From the NCBI GenBank assembly GCA_023409835.1, contig JAEYQV010000114.1, forward strand, positions 22,496 to 86,495: DNA of 64,000 bases, given 5' to 3'. Under the pieces are notes generated by a model. That model ran no database searches, was not told the origin of the DNA, and was given only the letters and a program-made list of their open reading frames with translations. The stretch is from Bacillota bacterium. GTDB taxonomy: Bacteria > Bacillota > Clostridia > Lachnospirales > Lachnospiraceae. The position numbers and the translations under genes were made by a program. Of the stretch, positions 44,915-53,497 are shown piece after piece (position 1 is the first letter of the stretch; every line of letters begins with the position of its first letter).

Positions 44915-44984
44915 TATAAAGCCTCCTTAAGAAAATAAATTAATGAATAAGTAGTTACAAGCTCATTATAATATGCTCATTTTT

Positions 44985-45047
44985 AAAAGAACATGTCGTA
45001 TTTGGAAAATTTTTATATAAAATTTTCCAAATACGACATGTTCTTTT
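44985..45047. repeat. 29-bp perfect palindrome between pheromone and EAL genes
   Basis: Arms 44985-45013 and 45019-45047 are perfectly complementary (outer AAAAGAACATGTCGTATTTG, mirrored at the other end) around TATAT. It lies between the divergent pre-peptide and GGDEF/EAL genes and reaches the -35 region of the pre-peptide promoter. TTCTTTTTC at its plus-strand end also makes it a possible terminator for transcripts leaving the regulator genes. Operator and terminator roles are both open. Confidence 0.8.
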
Positions 45048-45111
45048 TCATTTATATCAATTAAAATAATATTGACTGGAACAGATGACCTAACAACGAG
45101 AGAGAATTCAT

Positions 45112-46431
45112 ATGGGAAAAACTAATGAGGGAATCACAGCTTACGATACGCTAACAGGATTACCTAAGGTGAATTTATTTAAGAGCAGGATTAATGAGCT
45201 GATACAGGAACTATCCGGTAAGGATTTTACCGGAACGGATCAATTTGCGGTTGTTTTCTTGAATATAGATAATTATAGATATTTAAAGGAGATATTTGGT
45301 ACTAAAATAAGTAATGAAGTAATAAAGCATGTTGCTGATTATCTGATGGAGGTTGCAGATGACACCTGCTTCGTCTCAAGAACAGCAGATGATAAATTTG
45401 CATTAATATGTTCGGACATCAGGACAAAGATAGAGCTGGTTGATACCGTTGAGAAGATCATCCATAATGTTTGCTATTCGAGTCCATCCAAATACATCTA
45501 CTACGTGACCTTAAATGCAGGAATTGCAATGTATCCGAATAGTGGAAGGGATACAAGCTCCCTGATGCAATGCGCCGAGACGGCAACCTATTCTGCGAAA
45601 TTAACAGGGAAGGACATCAAGGTTTACAGTGACGAGTTACAGGAGGCTATCACGTCACAGATTCAGATGGTGAATCGGCTTCGGGCAGGAATTGAGAGAG
45701 AAGAATTCACATTATACTACCAGCCGGAATATAAATTAGATACCATTGAAATTATTGGTGTTGAAGCACTGGTAAGATGGCCTCAGTCATCTAAGGGCTT
45801 CATATCACCTGAGAAATTCATTCCGGTTGCAGAGAAATCCAAGCAGATTTATGCTTTGGAGAGATGGATTGTAAATACCGCACTGCAGCAGAAGCTGGCA
45901 TGGGAAAGACAAGGTCTTAACCACATTGATTTATCAATCAATCTGTCAAGTGAGACGTTGGAAAGCGAAAGTAACTTTCGAATCATTGAAGAGATTATTA
46001 GCTCCTACCAGGTTGATTATACTAAGATTACCTTCGAGATAACCGAGACAGCCATCATTACCAATGTGGAGAAGGCAATCAAGAGATTAAGCAGGCTGAG
46101 ACGCTTTGGAATTAAGATAGCCTTGGATGATTTCGGAACAGGTTATTATTCCCTAACTCATCTACTAAAGTTTCCGATTGATATCATAAAGATTGACAAA
46201 AGCTTTATTAAGTCCATTCCGGACGCGAATGAAGAGACTGTGATTACGAAGAATATATTAGCTATGGCCCAAGGATTAAATTATAGGGTAGTTGCAGAAG
46301 GAATTGAAACACAGGAGCAGCTGGAATATCTGAGACAGAGTTCCTGCGAGAGAGGCCAGGGATATCTGTTGTGCACTCCGCTTCCCGCCGAGAAGATCAG
46401 TGAATTACTAAGACATAAGGGGAGTATTTAA
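45112..46431 (+). CDS. GGDEF-EAL protein, probable c-di-GMP phosphodiesterase
   Basis: 439 residues, soluble, no membrane segment. The GGDEF domain (about 10-165) is degenerate: GGDEF reads ADDKF (~92). The EAL domain (~190-435) keeps the catalytic set: VEALVRW (~216), NLS, EITET, LDDFGTGYYSL (~338), IKIDKSFI and AEGIETQEQ. It should hydrolyse c-di-GMP, with the GGDEF relic perhaps binding GTP as an allosteric site. ATG 45112 has a GAGAGAG-rich leader. It lies beside the pre-peptide and the 29-bp palindrome, opposing in chemistry the cyclase at 39581. Confidence 0.92.
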   Translation: MGKTNEGITAYDTLTGLPKVNLFKSRINELIQELSGKDFTGTDQFAVVFLNIDNYRYLKEIFGTKISNEVIKHVADYLMEVADDTCFVSRTADDKFALICSDIRTKIELVDTVEKIIHNVCYSSPSKYIYYVTLNAGIAMYPNSGRDTSSLMQCAETATYSAKLTGKDIKVYSDELQEAITSQIQMVNRLRAGIEREEFTLYYQPEYKLDTIEIIGVEALVRWPQSSKGFISPEKFIPVAEKSKQIYALERWIVNTALQQKLAWERQGLNHIDLSINLSSETLESESNFRIIEEIISSYQVDYTKITFEITETAIITNVEKAIKRLSRLRRFGIKIALDDFGTGYYSLTHLLKFPIDIIKIDKSFIKSIPDANEETVITKNILAMAQGLNYRVVAEGIETQEQLEYLRQSSCERGQGYLLCTPLPAEKISELLRHKGSI

Positions 46432-46490
46432 ATTGATAATTTCATAATGCATTTGCTATAGTAGATATAGCAACAGGTGTATGGGGAAAA

Positions 46491-46526
46491 AAGGATGACG
46501 CATCGAAAGATGGGTCATTCTTTTGT
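46491..46526 (+). terminator. Terminator of the GGDEF-EAL gene
   Basis: GGATGACGCATC and GATGGGTCATTC pair around GAAA, followed by TTTTG; about 60 nt after the stop. Confidence 0.7.
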
Positions 46527-46553
46527 TGGTGCAGAGTTTTGGGCACAAAAAAA

Positions 46554-46627
46554 TGGAGTCAATGGGGCTCGAACCCATGGCCTCTCGCGTGTCAGGCGAA
46601 CGCTCATCCCAGCTGAGCTATGACTCC
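46554..46627 (-). tRNA. tRNA-Val (GAC)
   Basis: Read on the minus strand: acceptor GGAGTCA/TGACTCC, D arm GCTCAGCTGGGATGAGC, anticodon stem TTCGC/GCGAG around loop CTGACAC (anticodon GAC), and T arm with GGTTCGAGCCC. Discriminator A; CCA is not encoded and a T run follows directly. Confidence 0.93.
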
Positions 46628-46773
46628 ATGGAACGATTATAACATAACTGCAGGGGAAAAATCCAGATGTATCGATAAGATAACATATAATTTTTGTATT
46701 TTAATAACCGGCTTCTCTTATCCAACAGGCTTTACAACGATGGCTCCGGTACCCAATACACCGGACCCGGTTG

Positions 46774-47232
46774 TTATTTTCGTTCCATTACAAAACGTAA
46801 TACCTCAACATTACCGTCCAGCTCAGAGCCGTCTATTCTAAAACCGCACTTCTTGGTGTAGAAGTTAATGTTTTGAAGTTTATCTGCCGGTGTAACCAGA
46901 GTGACTTTATTCCAGTCCGAATAATAATCCAGCATGTACCTGATTGTCTGTGACCCGATACCCCGTCCTTGATATTCCGGTATCACACATAGGCATCCGA
47001 GATAATACTCGCCGTTTCCTTTCTTAGCAACGGAAAATGCCCCGATCGGTATTGCATCATAATAAATGATTAGCTTTGGAAAGTTTTCAATGGATGCTTC
47101 CATTTCTTCTCTTGACCTGCCGTATGCGGGACATTCCCCGTACTTCACATAATCCTCATAAAAGGATAAATCATACAGCTTGATTAACAGATCTGCATCT
47201 TCTTTCTTGGCTTGAATATAAGATAGGCTCAT
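46774..47232 (-). CDS. GNAT acetyltransferase
   Basis: 152 residues of the GNAT fold. The acetyl-CoA loop is CVIPEYQGRGIGSQTI (Q/RxxGxG/A), with IPIGAFSVAKKGNGEYYLG before it and NINFYTKKCGFR after it. ATG 47232 is preferred: AGGAGG lies just upstream, whereas the longer reading to 47280 lacks one. First of four GNAT genes on this strand. Substrate unknown. A GC-rich CCGGT/ACCGG hairpin after the stop (46743-46770) may end the transcript. Confidence 0.85.
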   Translation of the reverse strand: MSLSYIQAKKEDADLLIKLYDLSFYEDYVKYGECPAYGRSREEMEASIENFPKLIIYYDAIPIGAFSVAKKGNGEYYLGCLCVIPEYQGRGIGSQTIRYMLDYYSDWNKVTLVTPADKLQNINFYTKKCGFRIDGSELDGNVEVLRFVMERK

Positions 47233-47333
47233 AATCCTCCTAAAAATGGTATTCCTTTTCATAAGCAAATAAGTAGACATAAGAATGCGTTAAATGTCAA
47301 ACGAAGCTTCCATCTACTTAAATGACGGGTGAT

Positions 47334-48107
47334 TTACTGATATCTGTAAACATGAAATCTGCAATATTCTTCGAAGCCGATTTTGCGATAAACGGGCTCA
47401 CCGGGGACGCTGGCCTGTAAAACCCCTATTTTATAGCCGATTTCCCTTGCATGCAGCAGGGGAACGATAGTCATGGCAGTACCTAATCCCAATCTTCGGC
47501 ACGTTGGCATCGTAGAAACCATGTTGATTTCGGCTACACCCTTCGTTAATATTAGCATGGAAGAGGCAACGGGCTCCTCATTAAGAAAGGCTAGATAGAA
47601 TTTATAGTTCGGATTACTCAACAAGGGTTCAAACAGACAGGCTTCAAAGGGTTGACCATTCCATAAAGCATTAGAAACAATATCTGCCCATACCTCCAGC
47701 ATTGCTTTCGAATCTACTAGTTCAACACGAGTATGATCAGGCATTGCTACAGCTGTATCCAACTTTGCGATGTCAATTGCCATTCCTGCCATGGAATATT
47801 GTTTTTTGATATTATATTTCTCCAGATATTCGCCTAGGTCCGGGGGATAGGATTTTGGTCCCACCACCCAGTCCGTAGGGAGTTCTCCATTCTTCATCTT
47901 AGATGCTATTTGGAGTATATGCTGATCTATATTGCTATCGTCAAGATTGGCATAAAATATGTAATTTGACCAGGCGGTAGGGAAGGTTTTTACCCATCCC
48001 AGATGATGATCTAAGTAAAATGGCCTGTTGCCGTTTTTGGAAATGGTCTCCAGATAGTCAACTAAACTATCTTCAATTGCATAAGGGATATTTTCAATAG
48101 GTATCAA
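47334..48107 (-). CDS. GNAT acetyltransferase, two-part
   Basis: 257 residues. A divergent N-terminal half precedes a C-terminal GNAT fold with NYKFYLAFLNEEPVASSMLI, MVSTMPTCRRLGLGTAMTIV (acetyl-CoA loop) and VYRKIGFEEYCRFHVYRY. Start is TTG 48107 with AAGGAG 7 nt upstream. The 48108-48381 gap before it shows nothing recognisable. Substrate unknown. Confidence 0.82.
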   Translation of the reverse strand: MIPIENIPYAIEDSLVDYLETISKNGNRPFYLDHHLGWVKTFPTAWSNYIFYANLDDSNIDQHILQIASKMKNGELPTDWVVGPKSYPPDLGEYLEKYNIKKQYSMAGMAIDIAKLDTAVAMPDHTRVELVDSKAMLEVWADIVSNALWNGQPFEACLFEPLLSNPNYKFYLAFLNEEPVASSMLILTKGVAEINMVSTMPTCRRLGLGTAMTIVPLLHAREIGYKIGVLQASVPGEPVYRKIGFEEYCRFHVYRYQ

Positions 48108-48381
48108 TTCTAATCTCCTTCGTAATCAGTAGGATAGAGGAACCTCTGTGCGGCTTTCCTTTGCCACCAACATTGGTTTCACACCCCTTTGAATCATCGA
48201 GCATACCCATATGGATGGCTACCTTCATATCATATCATAGGATACAAAATTAGAAAAGAATTTCCAGAAACATCTTCCGGATAAATGTTAAAGTTATCGA
48301 GAAGATATTGATTTTACCGGCAACCGTATATACAGAGGGCTTTTATCCGAAGCGGTATGGGTATCCAAACTGTATGAGATA

Positions 48382-49359
48382 TTACACCTCTTTGGCATAG
48401 TCTTTATCATAGGATTCCTTTTCCCAGGAAATAAAAACTTCCAGCTCCCAGTGATACAATGGTACATACGCTACCTTCTCATAACCGATTTTCTTATAAA
48501 AGGTCTGATCTCCTCCTAACATACCCTTACAGTTGGGGTACATTGACTTAATCCGGTTAGTAGCTTCGTTCAAAATGGCGGTAGCAATTCCCTTTCTTCT
48601 TTCCCACCAAACAACAGCGAGGGGTTCCAGCTCGCAATAGGGCATTTTTTCATCATACCAAAGGATAGCGATTGCTACAGGTCTCTTTTGTTCATCCAGT
48701 ACGCAGAGATCCAGGTCCTTACTATAATGCTTCATCTGACGCAGATCATGGAAGGCCTGTTCTCCATGTTCGCAAGCAAAGGATTCATTACCGTAACCGA
48801 ACGATAGCCGATGCGTATTGGAAAGGTAAAAGTCCGGAACGGTATGGCCGTCTGCTATGGTGTAGCCCTCAGGAAGCTTTACATCAAGAGGCTTTTCTTT
48901 AAAAGGTATTATGTTTCTTTCCTCGCCCCATTCTATTTCTTTAAAGCCGGACTGCAGAACCATTTCCTTTAGTACAGTATTCCACATAGGTACCGATAGG
49001 TTCAAAGACTTGGTCCTTCTGTCTTCTTTAACATTAGCAACATGGGTCTTAGCAAACTTAATCATTTCCTTAAGAAGCTCTCTATCTTCTCCGCGTTCTT
49101 TTGTATCAAACAGGAAAAAAGCTTCTCCGTTGTAATTCCCTTCGTTGATAACACAGGCTACCAGCTTCCCATTTTCTCTGTAGACACCAACGGTATGATA
49201 CCAGGCACGATAATGTCCGGTATGAGCCGGATGCAGTCCTCTTATGAATTCATGCCTGCTCAGACTCCAGACAGGATATTCCCATTGATAGGATGCAAGT
49301 ATAATCTGTTCGATTTCATCAAAATCATCATCCTTATAGAAACTAAATTCGTAACGCAT
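48382..49359 (-). CDS. GNAT acetyltransferase, tandem-domain
   Basis: 325 residues with two GNAT-like halves. The N-terminal half (DDFDEIEQIILASYQWE, LVACVINEGNYNGEAFF) looks degenerate; the C-terminal half has RPVAIAILWYDEKMPYCELE, VVWWERRKGIATAILNEAT (acetyl-CoA loop) and GGDQTFYKKIGYEK. Such tandem proteins are common in Firmicutes and usually use one active site. Substrate unknown; ordinary neighbour of the other GNAT genes. Confidence 0.82.
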   Translation of the reverse strand: MRYEFSFYKDDDFDEIEQIILASYQWEYPVWSLSRHEFIRGLHPAHTGHYRAWYHTVGVYRENGKLVACVINEGNYNGEAFFLFDTKERGEDRELLKEMIKFAKTHVANVKEDRRTKSLNLSVPMWNTVLKEMVLQSGFKEIEWGEERNIIPFKEKPLDVKLPEGYTIADGHTVPDFYLSNTHRLSFGYGNESFACEHGEQAFHDLRQMKHYSKDLDLCVLDEQKRPVAIAILWYDEKMPYCELEPLAVVWWERRKGIATAILNEATNRIKSMYPNCKGMLGGDQTFYKKIGYEKVAYVPLYHWELEVFISWEKESYDKDYAKEV

Positions 49360-49494
49360 ATATTCTTCCTCTCTTTCTTCTTATAAACAATACAGGTTTA
49401 CCACCTGTTCCATATCAGAGTACTCCTTAACTGGATTTTACCATCCCGACCATTTAGTGGAAATGCCATGAACAATTATACTTATTTATGACAC

Positions 49495-49527
49495 TAAAAA
49501 CAGGATCCCATTAGAATCCTGTTTTCC
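49495..49527 (-). terminator. Terminator after the CD3324-like gene
   Basis: On the minus strand AAAACAGGATT pairs with GATCCTGTTTT and continues in T residues, starting right after the stop at 49529. Confidence 0.75.
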
Positions 49528-49528
49528 T

Positions 49529-49786
49529 TTAACTATAAATAATTTTCCGAACCGTATCAAATGCCAGCCCATATAAATCTGATATTTGTGATATGGATTT
49601 TCCGGCCTGATACGTCTTTTTAATTTCACTGTTTCTCTTCAAATAGTAGATCCGGGAGCCACTTTTTTCTCCCCATCTTATTGGTGTACTATCACTGGGA
49701 ATATAAAGTAAATTTCCTTGGACATATATTTGAAGCTCCTTTAATAAATCCTCCGGTAATACATCTGCTGCGTTTATATATTTCAT
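49529..49786 (-). CDS. CD3324-family small DNA-binding-like protein
   Basis: 85 residues. The N-terminus MKYINAADVLPEDLLKELQ, then YVQGNLLYIP, and the C-terminal helix-turn-helix (IKKTYQAGKSISQISDLYGL, AFDTVRKII) match the CD3324 family, which resembles the Mor/C-type phage activators. It is probably a transcription factor; targets unknown. It lies downstream of a GNAT gene and a candidate leader ORF with hairpin. Confidence 0.8.
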   Translation of the reverse strand: MKYINAADVLPEDLLKELQIYVQGNLLYIPSDSTPIRWGEKSGSRIYYLKRNSEIKKTYQAGKSISQISDLYGLAFDTVRKIIYS

Positions 49787-49852
49787 TATGATCCGCTCCT
49801 TATTTTTTGTTGATAAAATAAAGGCAGAATAAGCAGATAATGTTACCTATTC

Positions 49853-49897
49853 ATCCCATGCAGATATAGTTCACATTATCGTTATTCTGCATGGGAT
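49853..49897 (-). promoter_or_regulatory. Hairpin over the end of the 18-codon ORF
   Basis: ATCCCATGCAGA and TCTGCATGGGAT are perfect 12-bp arms with a 21-nt loop. Part of the loop (ACATTATCGTTATTCT) can alternatively pair with AGAATAAGCAGATAATGT at 49826-49843, so two exclusive folds are possible. The first arm transcribed holds the stop region of the small ORF. Confidence 0.5.
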
Positions 49898-49938
49898 AAT
49901 GCTTTGTTATGATGTTTTCTGAAAAAGGTCTTTTTCAT
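49882..49938 (-). CDS. 18-codon ORF with strong ribosome binding site
   Basis: ATG 49938 is preceded by AAGGAGGTGAAGC, the best Shine-Dalgarno in its neighbourhood. The product is MKKTFFRKHHNKALSHAE, very basic. It lies 30 nt after the stop of the GNAT gene ending at 49969 and its stop falls in a hairpin arm, before the CD3324-like gene. It may be a leader peptide or a tiny independent protein. Coding status is inferred from the signal only. Confidence 0.5.
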   Translation of the reverse strand: MKKTFFRKHHNKALSHAE

Positions 49939-49968
49939 TGCTTCACCTCCTTGTTTTCTCTTCATTGT

Positions 49969-51039
49969 TTACATGGTGGGCTTAAGCCTTTGCTTCAGAA
50001 AATCAGACCACGCCCGGCTTTTAAAATTCGAACATAAACCACAATCCTGAAGATAAGCGATAAAACTTTGAAACCTTGAATAATCCGGGTTCCTCTTACT
50101 ATGTTCCATCGCAGTCATAATTTGAATGGTTTTTTCAATATTATTAGATTTAATATAGCAATACAAAGCCTCCCAAAGGAGGTTATCCTCAGTTATGGAC
50201 GCATTCTCCAGATACTCACCCCATTCCAACCATTCAGCATAAGATAAATCTGTTATATTCTCAATTGGCGGATAGGAGGAAAATGCATAATAACTATTGT
50301 TATAGGTAAAACCCAATCGTTCGGCTAAGGCGATGGACCCCTTATTTGTAGCTACACAAAGCCAGTTTATGATCTCGTAACCTTTATGAAAGCATTCCTT
50401 AACAACTGCAGAAACAACTGTTTTCCCCAAGCCCTGCTTCCGATATCTTTCATCTGATTGAATTCCAATTGTGATCTTATTGTTATAACAACAGTCGCTT
50501 AATGACCAACTTACAATTGCTTTGTCATTACGTATATAATAGCCAACTCCATGTTCTTTAAAGTTATCATCGTCTCCCCAGTCGTCTATCCATTCGAGCA
50601 GCTTGTTCGAGTTTTCATAATCGCTTTTCCTTAGGAGATCAATATTTACTTTCTCAATCATTAAGCCATCAGCGAGGGGCTTATTAGATTCTTTAAAGCT
50701 ATCAATGGATAATATATAGTGCCTTCTTTCATATCTTCTAACAAAAGGATTCTTATGAAGTGTTGGTATGAAATCAATCCACTCTTCAGAATCGGGTGTT
50801 AGCTGATCCCAAAAATCTATCACCTCAGAAATCTCGGAGTTAAATATAGCATCAGCTGTGCTGCCTGCAATTAAGTTACATTCACAGGTTTTTATCAATG
50901 CAGCGGTTGGGTTATCGAATCTGTTTACATATATTTCTCCGGGCATCCTACCCGTTATAACAGCCTGTACGGATATTTCGTTTTGAGATTTGATGATAGG
51001 AAATACTTTACTAAAATCATCATTCGCTAATTTGAACAT
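49969..51039 (-). CDS. GNAT acetyltransferase, ZmaR-like with C-terminal extension
   Basis: 356 residues. The middle holds a GNAT_acetyltran domain similar to the protein at 30850: YYIRNDKAIVSWSLSDCCYN, IGIQSDERYRKQGLGKTVVSA and TNKGSIALAERLGFTY. A ~100-residue helical extension (AEWLEWGEYLENASITEDN onward) with TPR-like character follows. ATG 51039. The 360-nt stretch upstream (51040-51401) contains only the promoter and repeats before the chemoreceptor gene. Substrate unknown. Confidence 0.82.
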   Translation of the reverse strand: MFKLANDDFSKVFPIIKSQNEISVQAVITGRMPGEIYVNRFDNPTAALIKTCECNLIAGSTADAIFNSEISEVIDFWDQLTPDSEEWIDFIPTLHKNPFVRRYERRHYILSIDSFKESNKPLADGLMIEKVNIDLLRKSDYENSNKLLEWIDDWGDDDNFKEHGVGYYIRNDKAIVSWSLSDCCYNNKITIGIQSDERYRKQGLGKTVVSAVVKECFHKGYEIINWLCVATNKGSIALAERLGFTYNNSYYAFSSYPPIENITDLSYAEWLEWGEYLENASITEDNLLWEALYCYIKSNNIEKTIQIMTAMEHSKRNPDYSRFQSFIAYLQDCGLCSNFKSRAWSDFLKQRLKPTM

Positions 51040-51309
51040 ATATTTTCTCCCTTTTTATGTACAAAAAACATGCCCGTTAGCAAGCCTGCAGCCCCCTTCG
51101 TATGTATATGGAGGTATTATACTAACTTAGTAATTATAGGATATAAACGCTCCCAAATCAAGTATTTAATTTACAAATATAATCAAATTATAATCGATTG
51201 ATATTGTAAATATGAAGTGCTTGGCAGCAGGATAACAGGATACAAGGATTAGAGATGTATACAAAAAAAGGCATAATATACATAAGTTATGGTAATTCCG
51301 ACGTTATTA

Positions 51310-51338
51310 TTGACAATACTTTAAAGGAAGATTATAGT
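51310..51338 (+). promoter_or_regulatory. Chemoreceptor gene promoter
   Basis: TTGACA (51310-51315), 17-bp spacer, TATAGT (51333-51338). Confidence 0.75.
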
Positions 51339-51349
51339 GGAATCAGCAA

Positions 51350-51394
51350 TTTGACAGTAGATTGACAGTAGATTGACAGGAGATTGACAGGAGG
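51350..51394 (+). repeat. Four 11-bp direct repeats before the chemoreceptor gene
   Basis: Tandem units of ATTGACAGTAG (two) and ATTGACAGGAG (two) lead directly into the Shine-Dalgarno AGGAGG. They lie in the 5' UTR; the last unit contributes the ribosome binding site. Confidence 0.75.
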
Positions 51395-51401
51395 ATGAGG
51401 C

Positions 51402-53390
51402 ATGAAGAAGTACAAGAATTTACCGATACGTATAAGATTATTTTTAAGTATGGGATTTATGGTGTTTTTATTGTTACTTACCATTACATTTATTGATCTT
51501 AACAAGACAAAAAAAGCGTTAAAATCCGGTGAAGACGAGAATTTTATCTTAATGGAGAATGTAATACAATCAAGTATGCAGCAGCAGCTGGAAGCTGCTA
51601 AGATGTCAGTTCTGAGCATTGCCAATAATCAGGAGATTGCAAGACTATTTGCAGAAAGAGACAGGCAAGGACTTTTGAACATGCTTCTTCCTGCCTATGA
51701 AGCAGTGGCAGATATGGTGCCACAATTCCAGTTCCATTTGCCGAATTCTACTTCTTTCTTAAGACTTCATAAGCCGGAAGAGTATGGAGATGATCTTTCG
51801 TCCTTTCGATTTACCGTTAATGAAGCGAATGAGAAGAAACAATTGGTTATGGGATTGGAAAACGGTAAGGGGGGATATGGTTTTCGTGTCGTTGCCCCAA
51901 TGTACTATAAAGGTATACATACAGGATCGGTGGAATACGCAAGTAATTTTGATGAGGCATTCTTAGAAACCCTGAAAGCGAGCTATCAGGGAGAGTATTT
52001 TATCTACGAATTTGGTGAAACTGAGCCCACACTCCTTGCCGGGACAGTAGAAGACCTATGGATGATAGAGCAGGACGAGCAAAAAGAACTTCAAACTGCC
52101 GATCATATGATTTTATATACGGATGATGATAAGTATGGAGTAGCATATGTTCCTTTCAGAGACTTTAGCGGTGAGACGAGGGGCTATGTAAAATATGTTG
52201 AAGAAAGGCAAGATATACTGGCAAGTATTCATAGCATAACATTTTTTATGTTTTCAGCATCATTTATTGGAGCATTATCGGTTGCCATCCTACTCTTTCT
52301 ATTGCTAACGAAGATGTTTCAGCCCTTGACTAAACTGGTCAAGCTAACGGACCGCGTAGCAAAAGGGGATCTGACGGTAGAGGTAGAGGCAGGTAGCAAG
52401 GATGAGATTGGAAGACTCAACGATGCATTTAAATCTATGGTAGAGAACCTAAGACAATTGGTTGGAAGGGTTCAGGATTCGGTTAATGTAACAAGTACCT
52501 CTACCTTTGAGCTTTCTGCGAATATAGAGGAAGTAACGGCACAACAGGAGCAGATTAGCAGCGCGATAACCCAGATAGCGGCAGCAATGGAAGAAATCAG
52601 CGCGTCGGTAGAACAGGTGACAGCGACTACCCAGGAGATTAGTGGCGATGCCAGACTTCTTGAGACAAAAGCAGAAGCAGGCAGTGATAAAGCATTAGAG
52701 ATTGAAGAAAGAGCAGATAGGATGAAAGAAACTGCGAAGAACTCTAAGGCGGCAGCAGCAGATATCTATAAGATAAAGCATGCTGAAATTAAAGAGGCCA
52801 TGGAACAGGCTAAAATCGTAGATGAGATTGCTACTATGGCTGAGGTTATCTCTAATATCGCAGGAAAGACGAACCTGTTATCCTTAAATGCGGCGATTGA
52901 AGCGGCCAGGGCAGGGGAGGAAGGAAGAGGATTTGCCGTCGTTGCGGATGAAGTGAAGCATTTAGCTCAGTACTCAGATGAAACTGCCAAGCAGATAAAA
53001 ACTGTAATCAGTAAAGTACAGGATGCAGTTAATGCCCTTACTACTCATTCGAAGGACATTCTTTCATTTATTGAGAACACGGTAACCAATGATTATATAA
53101 TGCTTGAAAAAACGGGCATTCAATACTCGGAGGATGCTGATTTTGTTAAGCAGATTGTTGATGAATTTGCATCCAAGGCACAGTTTATTGCAAAATCCGT
53201 CAATGAAGTGAGTTTAGCTGTCAGTGATATAGCAGCAGGGGTAGAGGAAGCTACAATTACTGCACAGGATATCAGTGAAAACACGAAGGAAACTACCAAA
53301 GCCTTAGAAGAAGTAGCAAATACCACAGAAGAGCAGGCAGCCATGGGAGAAAAGCTATCCAAGCTTGTAGGAGAATTTAGAGTTCAATAA
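51402..53390 (+). CDS. Methyl-accepting chemotaxis protein
   Basis: 662 residues, a transmembrane chemoreceptor. TM1 (~12-31), an extracytoplasmic cache-like sensor (~35-278; LHKPEEYGDDLSSFR and GGYGFRVVAPMYYKG are typical of this sensor type), TM2 (~280-304), HAMP (~305-358; QPLTKLVKLTDRVAKGDLT) and the long signalling coiled coil with the tip IEAARAGEEGRGFAVVADEV (~499-518). It would feed CheA; no che gene is in the window. ATG 51402 follows AGGAGG 7 nt upstream. Confidence 0.95.
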   Translation: MKKYKNLPIRIRLFLSMGFMVFLLLLTITFIDLNKTKKALKSGEDENFILMENVIQSSMQQQLEAAKMSVLSIANNQEIARLFAERDRQGLLNMLLPAYEAVADMVPQFQFHLPNSTSFLRLHKPEEYGDDLSSFRFTVNEANEKKQLVMGLENGKGGYGFRVVAPMYYKGIHTGSVEYASNFDEAFLETLKASYQGEYFIYEFGETEPTLLAGTVEDLWMIEQDEQKELQTADHMILYTDDDKYGVAYVPFRDFSGETRGYVKYVEERQDILASIHSITFFMFSASFIGALSVAILLFLLLTKMFQPLTKLVKLTDRVAKGDLTVEVEAGSKDEIGRLNDAFKSMVENLRQLVGRVQDSVNVTSTSTFELSANIEEVTAQQEQISSAITQIAAAMEEISASVEQVTATTQEISGDARLLETKAEAGSDKALEIEERADRMKETAKNSKAAAADIYKIKHAEIKEAMEQAKIVDEIATMAEVISNIAGKTNLLSLNAAIEAARAGEEGRGFAVVADEVKHLAQYSDETAKQIKTVISKVQDAVNALTTHSKDILSFIENTVTNDYIMLEKTGIQYSEDADFVKQIVDEFASKAQFIAKSVNEVSLAVSDIAAGVEEATITAQDISENTKETTKALEEVANTTEEQAAMGEKLSKLVGEFRVQ

Positions 53391-53402
53391 GAGCCTTTTA
53401 TC

Positions 53403-53455
53403 AGCATAGACTATGTGGCATCCATATTTGGATACTACATAGTCTATGATAAATT
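53403..53455. terminator. Bidirectional terminator between chemoreceptor genes
   Basis: ATAGACTATGT and ACATAGTCTAT pair, with an inner ATCC/GGAT, between convergent genes ending at 53390 and 53498; the outer TTTATCA/TGATAAA extends the stem. Confidence 0.7.
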
Positions 53456-53497
53456 ATACCTTATGATTGATAAAGCTAGTGCAGTGGTAACTGTCGT

